A stretch of DNA of 21,467 bases from Candidatus Daviesbacteria bacterium (GTDB lineage Bacteria > Patescibacteria > Microgenomatia > Daviesbacterales > UBA10151): the NCBI GenBank assembly GCA_030648435.1, contig JAUSHE010000031.1, positions 1-21,467 on the forward strand, in the 5' to 3' direction. Positions 20,568 through 21,467 of this stretch are shown piece by piece (position 1 is the stretch's first letter; each line of letters begins with the position of its first letter). The notes beneath the pieces are model-generated. The model was not told the DNA's origin. It did not search any database and was given only the letters and a program-made list of their open reading frames with translations. A program made the translations under genes and the position numbers.

Positions 20568-21467
20568 AGTAGAGAAATAAACTTGTCAAATAAATATCCT
20601 GCTTCAACCGGACCCGGTGTGGCTTCCGGATGAAATTGCACTGCCATAAATGGCTTCTTCTTATGCCTGATCCCTTCGTTTGTCCCGTCATTTAAATTAA
20701 CAAACCACTCTTCCCAATCCTTGCCAAGCGACTTCATATCCACTGCAAAACCATGATTTTGGGAGGTAACAATGGCCTTTTTACTGATAACATCCTGAAC
20801 CGGCTGGTTTTGCCCACGGTGGCCGAATTTTAATTTATAGGTTTCCCCCCCTACAGCCAAAGCCAAAATCTGGCTGCCTAAACAAATCCCAAAAGTGGGA
20901 ATATTGGCTGCGAGAAGTTTTTTAACAGTTGCTATAGTGGCTTTAGCTTGTTTGGGATCCCCCGGTCCATTTGAGATTAAAACTCCGTCAAATCCGCCGG
21001 CCGGCGGATCAAAATCCCAAGGCACCCGGGTAACCTTTACTCCTCTTTTAACTAAACTTCTGATAATATTCTCTTTTGCCCCACAATCAATCAAAACTAT
21101 ATTTTTCTTACCGGTTCCGTACACCTTAATTTGCTTACAGCTAACAAAAGGCAAGATATTTTCTTTATTGGGGTCATAAATGCTTGATTCTTTATTCTTA
21201 TTGCTTAATTCTATCCTCCCCAACATAACTCCATGATTTCGCAATTTCCTGGTTAACATCCTGGTATCGATTCCTGAGATAGCCGGAATGCCCTCCTCTT
21301 TCAGCCACTCTCCTAAAGTCTTCCGGCTTTCAAAGTGCGACGGGTTGTCTATATAATTTTGAACAATCAAACCTTTTACCTGGATTCTTTTTGATTCCCA
21401 GAATTTTTTTTCCGGCACCCCGTAACTGCCGAGCAGCGGATAAGTTAACACCAATATCTGGCCAAAA
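20564..21467 (-). CDS. carA: Carbamoyl-phosphate synthase small subunit (glutaminase), N-terminus outside window
   Basis: This is the amidotransferase subunit that passes ammonia from glutamine to CarB. The frame is open to the window edge and already reads GQILVLTYPLLGSYGVP there, which in the family lies about 55-60 residues from the start, so the gene is cut. The class I glutaminase domain has FGICLGSQILALAVGG (nucleophile Cys), QNHGFAVD and VQFHPEATPGP (His and Glu of the triad). The stretch WDFDPPAGGFDGVLISNGPGDP holds a palindrome-encoded PPAGG insertion (see 20988-21013) just before the conserved SNGPGDP. The TGA stop overlaps the carB ATG. Confidence 0.96.
   Translation of the reverse strand, partial: FGQILVLTYPLLGSYGVPEKKFWESKRIQVKGLIVQNYIDNPSHFESRKTLGEWLKEEGIPAISGIDTRMLTRKLRNHGVMLGRIELSNKNKESSIYDPNKENILPFVSCKQIKVYGTGKKNIVLIDCGAKENIIRSLVKRGVKVTRVPWDFDPPAGGFDGVLISNGPGDPKQAKATIATVKKLLAANIPTFGICLGSQILALAVGGETYKLKFGHRGQNQPVQDVISKKAIVTSQNHGFAVDMKSLGKDWEEWFVNLNDGTNEGIRHKKKPFMAVQFHPEATPGPVEAGYLFDKFISLL
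20988..21013. repeat. In-frame palindrome with 5-bp flanking direct repeats, in carA
   Basis: TCCGCCGGCCGGCGGA (20993-21008) is a perfect 16-bp palindrome. It is flanked on both sides by TCAAA (20988-20992 and 21009-21013). On the coding strand it reads D-P-P-A-G-G. Palindrome plus one flank is 21 nt, that is seven codons, so insertion with a 5-bp target duplication would keep the frame. Confidence 0.8.

Noticed and set aside
1..21467. Recoded TGA (as Gly) known in some CPR groups
   Set aside because: TGA ends many genes here exactly at expected family ends (for example in ATGA overlaps), and no conserved Gly is encoded by TGA.

Overview
This window looks like part of a small-genome bacterium of the Candidate Phyla Radiation (Patescibacteria), probably Microgenomates-like. 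The evidence is moderate AT richness, very tight packing with many ATGA start/stop overlaps, bacterial -35/-10 promoters, standard use of TGA as stop, bacterial housekeeping genes (uppS, pth, carAB), and an isoprenoid pathway and a DNA ligase that look archaeal. No rRNA, tRNA, CRISPR array or transposase was seen. The phylum is an inference from gene content, not a measured placement.

Layout. Positions 1-1633 (minus strand) hold the start of uppS, a short polyprenyl diphosphate synthase and a Nudix/IDI-like protein. Positions 1681-8894 (plus strand) are a nearly complete mevalonate operon: HMG-CoA reductase, archaeal-type HMG-CoA synthase, archaeal-type thiolase, a DUF35 protein without its zinc ribbon, mevalonate kinase, a Phd/PIN toxin-antitoxin pair set inside the operon, a second GHMP kinase (probably phosphomevalonate kinase) and a diphosphomevalonate decarboxylase-like protein. 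An IDI-like Nudix enzyme (8854-9378) converges on it from the minus strand, behind a ZIP metal transporter and a membrane-anchored DsbA. Together these would turn acetyl-CoA into IPP/DMAPP and then into prenyl chains for the cell-wall lipid carrier. Next on the minus strand come pth, an inositol-monophosphatase-family protein, a phosphoribosyltransferase and a broken four-helix-bundle gene, then an archaeal-type ATP-dependent DNA ligase. Two small plus-strand genes, a Fic protein, two tiny membrane proteins and carB/carA (carA cut by the window edge) complete the window.

The most unusual content is repeat DNA inside genes. Three mevalonate genes carry related GC-rich palindromes that are translated (as HLxG..HLxGV-like peptides), and two of these show compensatory changes in the stem. 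carA carries a different in-frame palindrome flanked by 5-bp direct repeats. Degenerate 7-nt tandem repeats are found in two intergenic regions and also in frame inside the DNA ligase and CarB, where they give the same SxKCKVQS peptide. In carB two such tracts form a long imperfect hairpin. A second theme is promoter layout: several genes have a -10 box ending only 6-8 nt before the start codon, which predicts leaderless mRNAs.
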